In this document: positions 52,115 to 60,876 of the stretch, one piece after another
How the letters are laid out: each line of letters starts with the position of its first letter
How positions within the stretch are numbered: the first letter of the stretch is position 1
Origin: Chloroflexota bacterium
GTDB taxonomy: Bacteria; Chloroflexota; UBA6077; FW602-bin22
Reading direction: 5' to 3'
Assembly: GCA_016875715.1 (NCBI GenBank)
Contig: VGOZ01000002.1
Location: 22,028 to 86,027 of the forward strand
Length of the DNA: 64,000 nucleotides
Notes under the pieces: generated by a model
Database searches by the model: none
The model's input: only the letters and a program-made list of their open reading frames with translations
Told to the model about the DNA's origin: nothing
Program-made: the position numbers and the translations under genes

Positions 52115-53218
52115 ATGGGAACGATTCTCGTACCGCTCGACGGCTCGGACATGTCGGAGCGCGCCCTTCCCTTTGCGGTGCGCCTCGCCCGGGAGACCGG
52201 CGGGACCCTGCTCCTCGTGCGCGCGGCGCTGGCCTATGTGTACGAATCGGAGCGCATCAGCGACGTCGTGCGCCTCGACCACGGTGCCCAGCCCGAGCTG
52301 GACGAAGTCGCCCAGAAGGTCCGCGCGATGAACGTAACCGTGGAAACGTCGGTCGCGCACGGCGTGTCCGCCGCCGACTCGATCGTCGGACTTGCTTGCG
52401 AACGGGCCGTGGACCTGATCGTGATGTCATCGCACGGGAGAGGCGGGCTCGGCCGTTTCATCTACGGGAGCGTGGCCGACCGGGTACTGCGGAATGCGCC
52501 CGCGCCGGTGCTGATGATCACTGGCGGGACGCATCATCTCTGGAGAGAGGGCACGATCCGGGCTCTGATGCCGCTCGACGGATCGGCGCTGTCCGGTCGA
52601 TCGCTCCTCACATTGGGAACGCTCGCCCGCGCGATGTCGATCGAGGCCGTTCTGCTGCGCGTCATCGAACCGCCACCACCGGACGCGACGCTCGGCTTTC
52701 CGCCCACCTACGCCGTGCCGATGCCGATGGAGGTGGACGGCCAGGTCCTCCACGCGCGGGGCGCTCTTGACGATGAGGCGCAACGGGTGCGGGGCACGGT
52801 GCCGATCGTTGGGGTCCGGGTCGAGGTCGGCCAGGTGGCGCCGACCATCGCCACAGTGGCCGCGGAGGAGAAGGTCGACCTGATCGTGATGTCGACGCAC
52901 GGTCGCGGCGGCATCAGTCGCATGGTGATGGGGTCGGCTGCGACAGCCATGATGCAGCGTGCCACGGTGCCGCTCCTCCTCGTTCCCCACACCGTGAGGA
53001 CTCGCGCCGTGCTCGCACCCACCGATCCGAGGCGACGGCCGCGTCCGAAGAGTGATGTGACGGTGACGCTCACGCCGCTCCAGGTCGGGTACGTCGAGTA
53101 CGGCCTCGAGATGGTTCTCCACTCCGCCGACGATCGTGCCTCGGCCGAGGAGGTGCAGGGACTGCTCGCCACGTTCGAGGCGTTCGCCGAACCGTCGGAG
53201 ATGGTCCCACACACCTGA
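52115..53218 (+). CDS. Tandem universal stress protein with C-terminal extension
   Basis: 367 residues. UspA domain 1 (~1-140): ILVPLDGSDMSERALPFAVRLAR ... VMSSHGRGGLGRFIYGSVADRV. Domain 2 (~150-295): LMPLDGSALSGRSLLTL ... VMSTHGRGGISRMVMGSAATAM. The last ~65 residues are an extra domain (DVTVTLTPLQVGYVEYGLEM ...) not part of Usp. Both ATP-binding G-x2-G-x9-G-S/A motifs are present. ATG at 52115 is preceded by GGAGGG. Another member of the Usp set in this window (16.8 kb, 54.0 kb). Confidence 0.9.
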   Translation: MGTILVPLDGSDMSERALPFAVRLARETGGTLLLVRAALAYVYESERISDVVRLDHGAQPELDEVAQKVRAMNVTVETSVAHGVSAADSIVGLACERAVDLIVMSSHGRGGLGRFIYGSVADRVLRNAPAPVLMITGGTHHLWREGTIRALMPLDGSALSGRSLLTLGTLARAMSIEAVLLRVIEPPPPDATLGFPPTYAVPMPMEVDGQVLHARGALDDEAQRVRGTVPIVGVRVEVGQVAPTIATVAAEEKVDLIVMSTHGRGGISRMVMGSAATAMMQRATVPLLLVPHTVRTRAVLAPTDPRRRPRPKSDVTVTLTPLQVGYVEYGLEMVLHSADDRASAEEVQGLLATFEAFAEPSEMVPHT

Positions 53219-53239
53219 GCGCAGAGGGCGGCGCGCGCC

Positions 53240-53899
53240 TTACCCGGGCCGCTCCGTCCGATCCTCGATCTCCCAGGCGTGATCGAGCACATGCCAGGTG
53301 ATGTAGCGCGCCGCGAAGCGCTGCGACCACCCTCGCTCGGCGACAGGTGCGCCGTCCGATGGCTGGCGCAGAACCGAGAGCATCGCCGCTCGAGCTTCCG
53401 AGATCGCGATTCGATCGTCGAGCGCCGGGATCTTTACCCGAATCCCCAGGCGACGTGCGTAGTAGCCGACGTCGCACTCGAGCACGTGCTGCACGACAGC
53501 CGTGCGGTCACGCCCGCCGCCACGCGGTCCCTTGCGCAGCGTCTCCGACGCCGCGTCGGAAATTCGATCGAAGGCCTCCCAGGCCGCGGCCAGGATCGCT
53601 GCGAAACGCGCGGCCTCATCTCTCGACGTTGGCCGGCGATCGCCCTCCGCGGAGGCGCCCGGAGCGCCGAAATCTGTACCCGCGGCCCCCGCGAGGCGCT
53701 CGCTCACCTCCCACCGATCGGGCGAGATCGGACCGGGCAGTGCCAGTCCCGCCGCAGCGGCGATTGGCTCGTATCGCGATCGATAGGCCGCAAGCGCTTC
53801 CAGCGCGCCCTGTTCATCGCGCCCGGCTCGGGTCCATCCCGGCCAGTCGACTGCACTCGCAAACGCGCGCTTCGCTCCGACTTCCACGATCGCGATCAT
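53240..53899 (-). CDS. DinB-like helical bundle protein
   Basis: 219 residues. The C-terminal two-thirds have the His placement of DinB/YfiT-like four-helix bundles: VVQHVLECDVGYYARRLG and YITWHVLDHAWEIEDR, giving a possible His3 metal site. Related proteins are thiol (bacillithiol, mycothiol) transferases or are uncharacterised. The N-terminal ~70 residues (IAIVEVGAKRAFASAVDWPGWTRAG) look like an additional small alpha/beta domain. Start at 53899, chosen as the first Met before ordinary sequence. Confidence 0.65.
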   Translation of the reverse strand: MIAIVEVGAKRAFASAVDWPGWTRAGRDEQGALEALAAYRSRYEPIAAAAGLALPGPISPDRWEVSERLAGAAGTDFGAPGASAEGDRRPTSRDEAARFAAILAAAWEAFDRISDAASETLRKGPRGGGRDRTAVVQHVLECDVGYYARRLGIRVKIPALDDRIAISEARAAMLSVLRQPSDGAPVAERGWSQRFAARYITWHVLDHAWEIEDRTERPG

Positions 53900-53914
53900 C
53901 TCGCGCCTCCGCAA

Positions 53915-53945
53915 TGTGCGGCGGGGCAGGGCGCCCCGCCGCACA
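53915..53945. terminator. 13-bp GC-rich hairpin between the Usp and DinB-like genes
   Basis: TGTGCGGCGGGGC / GCCCCGCCGCACA, perfect arms with a 5-base loop, 18 bases downstream of the minus-strand Usp stop and 15 bases before the DinB-like start. No T-run follows. It may terminate or attenuate the Usp transcript. Confidence 0.5.
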
Positions 53946-53963
53946 ACATTGTCCCGGATGTAT

Positions 53964-54464
53964 TCAGGCGGTCGCGCGTACCAGCAGAATCGGAATCGTC
54001 GCGTGGCGCACCACGTAGTCGGTCACGCTGCCCAGCAGCAGTCGGCCCAGTCCGCCGCGCCCGTGGGTCGTCATCAGGATGAGATCGGCCTCCCAGGACG
54101 CGGCCTCGGCGACGATCTTCTCCCCGGCGGAGCCATCCAAACGTCGCCAGCTGCAGTGGACGCCCTCCTTCCGCAGTCGATCCGCCGTCTGGGTAGGGTA
54201 GAGGTCCGCCTCATCTTTCTGCGCCGCCACGTACGGCGCCGGATCGAGCACCGGTCCGTGACCGGGCATCGTGCTGGCCGCGCTCGCCGCGAGTAGGCTG
54301 GCCGGCGGCGCGTAGGCCCGCACGAGCTCGACGCGAGAGTCGAACGCTTTCGCGAGCGTGCGGACGTGGGGAAGAATTTGCTCGGCAAGCGCCGACCCGT
54401 CCAGCGGAACGATGATGCGCGCGTAGGGTTGGCTGCCGAGTGTGCGGAAATCCCTCTGTGCCAT
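53964..54464 (-). CDS. Single-domain universal stress protein
   Basis: 166 residues, one UspA domain: ARIIVPLDGSALAEQILPHV, a variable middle with Pro/Ala-rich loop (~55-85) and LILMTTHGRGGLGRLLLGSVTDYVVRHATIPILLVR, with the ATP-binding G-x2-G-x9-G-S motif. An ATG at 54464 was chosen over a GTG three codons upstream. It is divergent from the 44-residue membrane protein at 54585 and the regulator behind it. Confidence 0.9.
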   Translation of the reverse strand: MAQRDFRTLGSQPYARIIVPLDGSALAEQILPHVRTLAKAFDSRVELVRAYAPPASLLAASAASTMPGHGPVLDPAPYVAAQKDEADLYPTQTADRLRKEGVHCSWRRLDGSAGEKIVAEAASWEADLILMTTHGRGGLGRLLLGSVTDYVVRHATIPILLVRATA

Positions 54465-54584
54465 CTGGGGCACCCCCTTCGCCAGTCAGCCTAGGGGTGG
54501 CCGCTCGCCGAGGATCAGGAATAAATTCTGAGGCCCGCCGACCTCACGTCGCGCACGATCGAGCCACGCGAGGAGGTGCTGACC

Positions 54585-54719
54585 GTGGAGAGTTGGAGTG
54601 ATGGGCGGGCCGGACTCATGGCGGTCTTCGTCGTGGGAGGCGCCGCGGCGTCGATCCTGCTGCTGATCCTCGCGGTGATCGCGTACAGCGCAAACTGGGG
54701 CTACGCGATCCGATTCTGA
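54585..54719 (+). CDS. 44-residue single-pass membrane protein
   Basis: Found by eye, too short for ordinary gene calls. GTG start with GAGGAGGT 7 nt upstream; the peptide is a short soluble N-terminus (VESWSDGRAGL), one membrane helix (~12-36, rich in Ala/Val/Leu) and an aromatic end SANWGYAIRF. Codon use matches the neighbours. It lies between the Usp gene (divergent) and the NarL-type regulator. Similar tiny proteins are sometimes assembly factors or subunits of oxidases or transporters; no family recognised. Confidence 0.55.
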   Translation: MESWSDGRAGLMAVFVVGGAAASILLLILAVIAYSANWGYAIRF

Positions 54720-54786
54720 CCTGCGCGCGACCCATCGCCGTGCGCGCCGCGCGAGGATCGGCGTATCGTTGGCCGATCCTGACGGG

Positions 54787-55462
54787 GTGTGGCGCTTGCC
54801 GATCTCGGTCTATCTCTGCGACGACCACGCCATGTTGCGTGCCGGCCTGCGCGCCCTCCTGAACAGCGTCCGCGGGATCGATGTGATCGGAGATGCGGGC
54901 GATGCCGAGACCGCGATTCGGGACGTCGTCGCGCCGTCCCGACGTCGCGATTTTCGACATCATCCTGCCTGGCATTGATGACCTCGAGGCCGCGCGCCGC
55001 ATCCGGCGGGGCGCGCCGGATGTGCGCGTCCTGATGCTCACTATGCACGACGATCCGGCGTACCTGTATCAGGCGCTCGACGCCGGTGCCGCAGGCTACG
55101 TGCTCAAGCGCGCCGCTGACGTGGAACTGATTGCCGCGATCCGGAGCGTGGTGATGGACAACGCTTTCCTCGCCCCGGCGGCGGCGCGATCGCTCGTCGC
55201 GGACTACCTCCATTGGCGCGAGCGCGGCGAACTGCGGATCGAGGCCGAGAGGTTGACGCCACGGGAAGAGGAGGTGCTCTCCCTCATCGCCCAGGGTTTC
55301 ACCAACGTCGAGATCGGCGATCGGCTCGTCATCAGCATCAAGACCGTCGAGACCCACCGCTCGCACGTCCTGGCAAGACTCGGCCTGCGCAAGCGCGCCG
55401 AACTGGTCCATTACGCGCGCACGCACGGTCTCCTCGATCGTCAAACCGCCCTCGGCTCGTGA
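54787..55462 (+). pseudogene. NarL-type response regulator with a frameshift in the receiver
   Basis: A paralogue of the regulator at 17753 (YLCDDHAMLRAGLRALL, LMLTMHDDPAYLYQALDAGAAGYVLK, LTPREEEVLSLIAQGFTNVEIGDRL, VKTVETHRSHVLARLGLRKR). The frame changes at ~54930-54945, between AETAIRDVVA and RPDVAIFDIILPGIDD; the sequence GTCGTCGCGCCGTCCC there is two bases short of (or one base longer than) a continuous frame. Everything else, including the phospho-acceptor Asp (IFDIILPG) and the DNA-binding domain, is intact. Start is GTG 54787 or TTG 54796. A truncated regulator from a downstream start would have no full receiver. Sequencing error is a real alternative. Confidence 0.75.
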
Positions 55463-55473
55463 GGTAGCTCTCC

Positions 55474-56088
55474 GTGCGGCGCATCGTCCGTCGGATCTTC
55501 CCGGCGCTCCTCGAGCGATGCGGGGGGAGTCACGAGCGGCATACCGCCGCCCACAAGCGGGAACTGCTGGCTCCGCTGCGGGGCCGCGTGGTCGAGGTGG
55601 GACCGGGAACAGGGGTGAACCTGGTCTACCTCGATCGAAACGCCGACTGGATCGGCGTGGAGCCGAACGAGCATATGGAACCGTACTTGCGTCGGCGTGC
55701 CGCGGCTCTCGGTCGTGCGGTGGAGGTCCGCCGCGGCACCGCTGAGGCGCTCCCCTTCGACCGCGCGTCGGTCGACGCGGTCGTCAGCACGTTGGTGCTC
55801 TGCTCGGTGGCCGATCCGAACGCGGCGCTGGCGGAGATCCGGCGCGTGCTCTGCCCTGGTGGGCAGTTCGTCTTCATCGAGCACGTCGCCGCCCCGGTGG
55901 GCTCCCGCACGCGCGCATTCCAGCACTTCATCCGACCTGTCTGGGCGTACATCAGCGACGGCTGCCATCCCGACCGCGACACCCCGGAGGCGATCGCATC
56001 TGCCGGCTTTGCGTCGGTCGAGATCGCCCGCTTCGACCTCCGCATGCCGATCGTGGGGCCACACATCGTCGGTCGCGCGGTCAACTGA
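55474..56088 (+). CDS. Class I SAM-dependent methyltransferase
   Basis: 204 residues, Methyltransf_11-type. Motif I is VVEVGPGTGVNLVYLDRN, acidic loop GVEPNEHME, motif II VRRGTAEALPFDRASVDAVVSTLVLCSV, and AEIRRVLCPGGQFVFIEHV. It resembles UbiE/phosphatidylethanolamine-methyltransferase-like small methyltransferases and the human METTL7-type. GTG start 12 bases after the regulator stop, so possibly co-transcribed. Substrate unknown. Confidence 0.88.
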   Translation: MRRIVRRIFPALLERCGGSHERHTAAHKRELLAPLRGRVVEVGPGTGVNLVYLDRNADWIGVEPNEHMEPYLRRRAAALGRAVEVRRGTAEALPFDRASVDAVVSTLVLCSVADPNAALAEIRRVLCPGGQFVFIEHVAAPVGSRTRAFQHFIRPVWAYISDGCHPDRDTPEAIASAGFASVEIARFDLRMPIVGPHIVGRAVN

Positions 56089-56237
56089 GCCACTTCGCTC
56101 GCACGGCGCCGGGCGGGCAGCGGAGTTCCGGCCCAAAGTGACCCACGGTGCAGCGCGACCATCGACAGCGTACTTCCGACGGGGGCACAAATGACACGGT
56201 CCATGGTCGGCCGGCGGTGAGCCCATAGAATCGCGCG

Positions 56238-57140
56238 ATGATCGAACCACCGCGATCTCCACAAGACAGTGCCTTCGAGGGCGATCGGTGGGCAGGTCGG
56301 TTCGTTCCCGGCACGGGGTACGGAGTCCTGATCGTGCTCGTGCTGATGGCGGGGCAGGTCGCCGTGGGTGGCGCCTTCGACGCTCTGAGAGGCGGGACAC
56401 CCCTCTGGATCGTCGCGATCGTCGCGGCACTCATCGCGACGGGAGTCGCCCTCTGGGTGATCCGGCGCTGGTGGCGCCTCGATCTGGACGAGGTCGTACC
56501 CCCGGGTTACCCCGCCGGATCGGTGATGGCTGCTCTGGTGCCGCTCACGATCGGGATGCAGATCCTCTTCTCCGAGATGGACAACCTGCTTCAACTCGTG
56601 TGGCCGATGCCACCCGAGATGAAGGCGATGATGGCCGACCTCGTAGGGGGCAGCATCATCACCGCGCTGCTGGTCCTGGTGATCGTTGCCCCGCTCACCG
56701 AAGAGCTGCTCTTCCGTGGCGCCGTTCTCGGCGGTCTCCTCCGCGGCCCGAACATCCTCCGCGCGATCGCGGTCTCCTCCATCCTGTTCGGGTTGGCACA
56801 CGGCAATCCCTGGCAGTTCGCGGGCGCCTTCTGCGCCGGGATGCTCTTCGGCTGGCTGCGCGTCCGGACCAACTCGATCGTCCCCGGCCTCTGGGGGCAC
56901 GCGCTGATGAACGCCGTGCCGGTACTGGCGATGCACATTCTGCCGCCCATCCCCGGGTTCACCGAGGTGCGGGATACGCCCACACTACAGCCGTACTGGC
57001 TGGATGCGACCGGCGTGGTCCTCGTCTACGTGGGCGCGCGCCTTCTGCTCAACGCGATCCGGCAATCGACCCGAGTATCGGATTGGCGCGTGGATGACGC
57101 GGGCATCGCATCGCCCTCCGATGGGGGATCCTCGTCCTGA
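56238..57140 (+). CDS. CPBP-family intramembrane metalloprotease
   Basis: 300 residues, about seven membrane helices. Motifs of the CPBP/Abi (type II CAAX prenyl protease-like) family: VIVAPLTEELLFRGAVLGGLLRG (motif 1, EExxxR), SILFGLAHGNPWQFAGAF (motif 2, F-x-x-x-H) and WGHALMNAV (motif 3, H-x-x-x-N). Possible roles include processing of prenylated or signal peptides and immunity to bacteriocins. N-terminal ~25 residues are soluble. Confidence 0.88.
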   Translation: MIEPPRSPQDSAFEGDRWAGRFVPGTGYGVLIVLVLMAGQVAVGGAFDALRGGTPLWIVAIVAALIATGVALWVIRRWWRLDLDEVVPPGYPAGSVMAALVPLTIGMQILFSEMDNLLQLVWPMPPEMKAMMADLVGGSIITALLVLVIVAPLTEELLFRGAVLGGLLRGPNILRAIAVSSILFGLAHGNPWQFAGAFCAGMLFGWLRVRTNSIVPGLWGHALMNAVPVLAMHILPPIPGFTEVRDTPTLQPYWLDATGVVLVYVGARLLLNAIRQSTRVSDWRVDDAGIASPSDGGSSS

Positions 57141-57146
57141 CCCGCG

Positions 57147-57600
57147 TCAGTCACTGCGCGCGGCTTCCATCGCGGTCGATGCACCCAGATCGAGCATGCC
57201 GAGCCCCTTGACCTGGTTCGACTGTGCGAAGCGGGCGATGCGCAGCAAGTTCTGCACGATCTCGCTGGCACGCTTGGCGGCCTGGAGACTCGATCGCGCG
57301 GTGCTCTCTCCCGGCTGCCCGGCGAGGGCCTCGATGAGGAGATGCCCGTACCCGACCGTGAGCGTCAACTGGTTGTTCACCTCGTGGACGATCACGCGCG
57401 CGGTCTTGATCGCGCCATCGTACCGCGTCGATGGTGCCGCGAATTACTCCCTGATGGCGGGCCGCTCAGGCGACGTTCCGGATCGTCATCGTTGCCGGGT
57501 CGTACTTTGTCATTACGACCAGGCCCGAGCCGGTGGCGGCGAGGGCGTTGGCACAGATCTCGTCGTAGATGCCAGGACGGGTCAGCGGAGATTCCACTAG
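57147..57600 (-). pseudogene. Remnant of a GAF-containing histidine kinase
   Basis: Two separated pieces of one gene. Near the 5' side (57600-57466) the frame reads SPLTRPGIYDEICANALAATG and GSGLVVMTKYDPATMTIRNVA, a GAF-domain start, then stops. After ~70 degenerate bases it resumes as VIVHEVNNQLTLTVGYGHLL (57395 onward), a HisKA phospho-acceptor helix with the His in VHEVNNQLT, and ends at 57147 before any ATP-binding domain. Middle and C-terminal domains are missing. It lies between two intact genes and is clearly a decayed kinase. Confidence 0.7.
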
Positions 57601-58514
57601 CTGGCCCATCTGAGGATGAACAGGTCGAGTCGTCGGGCTAGGTCGCGCAGGCCCAGGTACGTGGCGGGGGTCAACGGACTGAGTGGATGACGGCAGAAGT
57701 CGGATCGGACGATCCCGCCCTCGCGCAGCATCGCCTTGGTCGCGCGGAGGCCGCACTGCCGGTTCTCGTAGTTGATGAGAGGCAGGTAGCTCTCCCAGAG
57801 CGTCATTGCGTCCTCACGCGCACCGTCCAGATACGCATGGACGACGCGGCCGAGGACATCCGGGAGTAGCGCGCTCGGCATCGTGCCCGTCGCGCCGGCT
57901 GCCAGATCGGCTCCGAGGGTGATGCTCTCCTCACCATCGAACGGCCCGTCGATCGCGTCGCCGGCCAGTTCGATGAGATGGCGGAGCTTCGCCGCTGCGA
58001 ACGCACTCTCGATCTTGAAGTAGCGCAGGCGGTCGATCGAGCGGGCGAGATGCGCCAGGAATGGCGCGGAAAGCGTCACGCCGCTTATCGGCGCGTCCTG
58101 GACCATGATCGGGATGTCGATCGCCTCGGCGATGCGCGCGTAGTAAGCGTGGATCGATTCCTCGTCGCCGCGCAGCGTCGCGCCGTGGTAGGGCGGCATG
58201 AGCATGACCATCGCTGCCCCGGCCCGCTGGGCACGCGCGCTGCGCTCTCGCGCGATCGCGGTGCTGAAATGCGTGGTGGTAACGATGATGGGCGTTCGCC
58301 CGCCGGCACGCTCGAGAATCGCATCGGTGAGGAGGTCCCGCTCTGCGTCGGTCAGCGAGAACTGCTCTGAGTAGTTCGCCAGAATGCAGATACCGTCGAC
58401 CCCGGCATCCACGAGGTAGTCGATCACCCGTCTCTGACCATCGATGTCGAGATCGCCTGAGGAAGTGAAGATCGTCGGCGCGATGGGAAACACGCCGCGA
58501 TACGGCTCGGTCAC
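57597..58514 (-). CDS. Dihydrodipicolinate-synthase-family aldolase/lyase
   Basis: 305 residues of the DapA/NAL superfamily. The Schiff-base Lys is in LRYFKIESAF. The usual GTTGE loop is replaced by ANYSEQFSLT and the YNxP motif by QDAPISG, so the Tyr that acts in DapA is absent. It is thus unlikely to be lysine-biosynthetic DapA and more likely a sugar-acid aldolase/dehydratase or other pyruvate lyase. Followed downstream by a DUF3830 gene in the opposite direction. Confidence 0.87.
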   Translation of the reverse strand: MTEPYRGVFPIAPTIFTSSGDLDIDGQRRVIDYLVDAGVDGICILANYSEQFSLTDAERDLLTDAILERAGGRTPIIVTTTHFSTAIARERSARAQRAGAAMVMLMPPYHGATLRGDEESIHAYYARIAEAIDIPIMVQDAPISGVTLSAPFLAHLARSIDRLRYFKIESAFAAAKLRHLIELAGDAIDGPFDGEESITLGADLAAGATGTMPSALLPDVLGRVVHAYLDGAREDAMTLWESYLPLINYENRQCGLRATKAMLREGGIVRSDFCRHPLSPLTPATYLGLRDLARRLDLFILRWAS

Positions 58515-58560
58515 GTTGCTCCCCGCCTCGAGGAGGGATCGTAGTCCTTAGAATGGCGCG

Positions 58561-59025
58561 GTGCTGCGGATCGTGATCGGCTCCGATCTCGCCCTGACAG
58601 CCCGGCTCGAATCCGACCGGGCCCCCCTCACGGTCGCGGCGGTGCGCCGTCTTCTCCCCTTCGAAGGAACCATCATGCAGGGGCGCTGGAGCGGAGAGTC
58701 GGCGTGGGTGCCGCTCGACGACTGGCGAGCCGCCTCCAACCCGGGTGGGCCGGCCGGTGGGTCGGCCGCCGTCCGGCGTTTCGACCTCCCCTACGAGAAC
58801 CACACGAGTTTCCCCGCGCCCGGCGAGATGCTCCTCTACTGCTTTGGCTTGAGCGTGACCGAGTTTCTGCTGCCGTACGGCCCGACCATCTTCAACAGCC
58901 GGGTCGGCCAACTGGTGGGCAACCACTTCGCGACCATCATCGAGGGACGCGATCTCCTCGCCGAGGTCGGGCGTCGCGTCCTCTGGCAAGGTGCGCAGCC
59001 CATCACGATCGTGGATTCGACGTGA
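58561..59025 (+). CDS. DUF3830 family (cyclophilin-like) protein
   Basis: 154 residues: MLRIVIGSDLALTARLESDRAP, then LPFEGTIMQGRWSGESAWVPL, LPYENHTSFPAPGEMLLY and TEFLLPYGPTIFNSRVGQLVGNHFATI. These are the conserved blocks of DUF3830, a small cyclophilin-like beta-barrel family commonly encoded in catabolic or transport clusters. Function unknown. Its TGA shares a base with the nitroreductase start (TGATG). Confidence 0.87.
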   Translation: MLRIVIGSDLALTARLESDRAPLTVAAVRRLLPFEGTIMQGRWSGESAWVPLDDWRAASNPGGPAGGSAAVRRFDLPYENHTSFPAPGEMLLYCFGLSVTEFLLPYGPTIFNSRVGQLVGNHFATIIEGRDLLAEVGRRVLWQGAQPITIVDST

Positions 59026-59657
59026 TGGATCGCCTCGATCTCCTCGAGACCATCTACACGACCCGTTCGATACGCCGCTTTCTGCCCGATCCGGTGCCCG
59101 ATGAGATCGTGGCCAGGCTGATCGAGGCGGCGACGCGCGCGCCGAACGGCCGCAACGCCCAGCCGTGGCACTTCATTGCCATCCGCGATTCCCATCAGCG
59201 GCTCGCGGTCGGTGAGGTGTACCGTCGCGCCTGGGACGAGTACTCGCCTCCCTCCCGGCTGGCCGCGATTACTGATCCGCGCGAACGACGCCGGGTGGCG
59301 GGCGCCTTCCACCTCGGTGCAACTATGGGAACCGAGCCGCCGCTGCTCATCGTCGTCTGTGGTCCCGGCGGGACCTCCTCCTTCGAGATGCGCACGACCG
59401 CCGCGACGATCTACCCGGCGGTGCAGAACCTCCTCCTCGCCGCTCGCGCCTATGGCCTGGCTGGGTGTCTCACGACGGTTCATCTGCCCCGCGAGGCCGA
59501 GTTACGACCGATCCTCGGTCTGCCGGATGAGGTCGCGACCTACGCGATCGTGCCCATAGGCCGGACCACTGAGAGGTTCGGTCCGCTGCGCCGTCGTCCC
59601 GTAGGCGAGGTCACCTTCGCGGAGCGCTGGGGGCAGCCCCTCCCGGGAACCGGCTAG
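59025..59657 (+). CDS. Nitroreductase-family flavoprotein
   Basis: 210 residues: ETIYTTRSIRRFLPDPVPDEIV, AATRAPNGRNAQPWHFIAI (FMN-binding), then AVQNLLLAARAYGLAGCLTTV and an Arg-rich end. FMN-dependent NAD(P)H oxidoreductase of the NfsB/BluB-type fold; substrates may be nitroaromatics, quinones or other electrophiles. Translationally coupled to the DUF3830 gene; the MFS gene starts 6 bases later. Confidence 0.9.
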   Translation: MDRLDLLETIYTTRSIRRFLPDPVPDEIVARLIEAATRAPNGRNAQPWHFIAIRDSHQRLAVGEVYRRAWDEYSPPSRLAAITDPRERRRVAGAFHLGATMGTEPPLLIVVCGPGGTSSFEMRTTAATIYPAVQNLLLAARAYGLAGCLTTVHLPREAELRPILGLPDEVATYAIVPIGRTTERFGPLRRRPVGEVTFAERWGQPLPGTG

Positions 59658-59662
59658 GGCGC

Positions 59663-60867
59663 GTGCTCCGCGTCGGCACCTTCACCGCGCTGCAGCGGAA
59701 CCCTAACTACCGCCTCTACTGGATCGGAGCGCTCACCTCCAACCTCGGCACCTGGATGCAGTTCGTCGCCCAGGGTTGGCTGGTCTACGAACTGACCGGA
59801 TCGACCCTGATGCTCGGCGTGGTCGGCTTCGCGCAGTCGGCGCCATTCCTCGTCCTCTCCCTGTACGGCGGCGTCCTGGCGGATCGCTTCGAGCGCCGTC
59901 GGCTGATGGTCTGGACTCAAAGCGGCATGATGCTCCATGGCTTCGTTCTCGCCGGAATGACGCTGACGGGCACCGTCACGGCGTGGTGGGTGGTCGCGTT
60001 GGCCGCGATCTATGGAGCCATCAACGCGATCAATACGCCCGTCCGCCAGGCGATCGTGGCCGATCTCGTGCGTCGCGACGACCTTCAGAACGCGATCGCT
60101 CTCAACTCGCTGCAATTTCAGAGCAGCCGCACCGTCGGCCCGGCGATCGCGGGCCTCGTCCTCGCAACCTACGGCGCCGGCTGGTGCTTCCTCGCCAACG
60201 CACTGTCGTTCATCGCCGTCATCTTCACGCTGCTCCGGATGGATCTTCCCCCCTGGAACCTCGGCCTAGGCCGCCCGCGCTCGCCGCGATCCGGGAGTCC
60301 CTCCGGTACGTCCAGTCGGAGCCGATCCTGCTCGCTGCGCTTCTGCTGACCGCGGTGCCGAGTCTTTTCTCCATGCCGTACCAGCACCTGATGCCGGCAG
60401 TGGCCAGCGATGTCCTGCGCACCGGTCCGGAGGGGTTCGGCGTCCTCCAGAGCGCCTCCGGTATCGGCGCGGTGGTGAGCGCGTTCGCGATCGCGTCACT
60501 GGGGCGGCGCGGCGGCGGCACAACCCAGCTCGTTGCCCTGATCGTCGGCGGCGTCGGCGTGACCGCGTTCGGCCTCTCCACACTGGTACCGGCCTCGGTC
60601 GTCGCCGTGTTCGTGGCCGGGCTGGGGCATATGGCGTTCATGTCGCTCAACATGACCGGTATCCACTCTCGGGTCACCGAGGAGATGCGCGGGCGGGTGA
60701 CCGCCCTGCTCACGATGATGGTCTTCGGCCTACAGCCGCTGAGCGCGCTCCTCAGCGGTGCGGTCGCGGCGGCGATCGGCGTGCAGAACACCCTGGCGCT
60801 GAGCGGCTTCTTCTGCGCCGGCATCGCGATCGCGGCGGCGATCCTGGTGCCGAAGTTGCGCGCGTGA
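59663..60867 (+). pseudogene. MFS transporter (EntS-like) with a central frameshift
   Basis: Both halves are well conserved. First half (59663-~60262): NYRLYWIGALTSNLGTWMQFVAQGWLVYELTGS, GGVLADRFERRRLMVW, INAINTPVRQAIVADLVRR. Second half, one frame over: ALAAIRESLRYVQSEPILLAALLLTA ... HSRVTEEMRGRVTALLTMMVFG, to 60867. The frame changes between 60256 and 60275, inside a GC-rich run (CTAGGCCGCCCGCGCTCGCC), in the loop between helices 6 and 7. No other lesion seen, so sequencing error or recent mutation are both possible. If intact it would be a ~400-residue EntS-type exporter. Confidence 0.75.
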
Positions 60868-60876
60868 GGGCGATCG

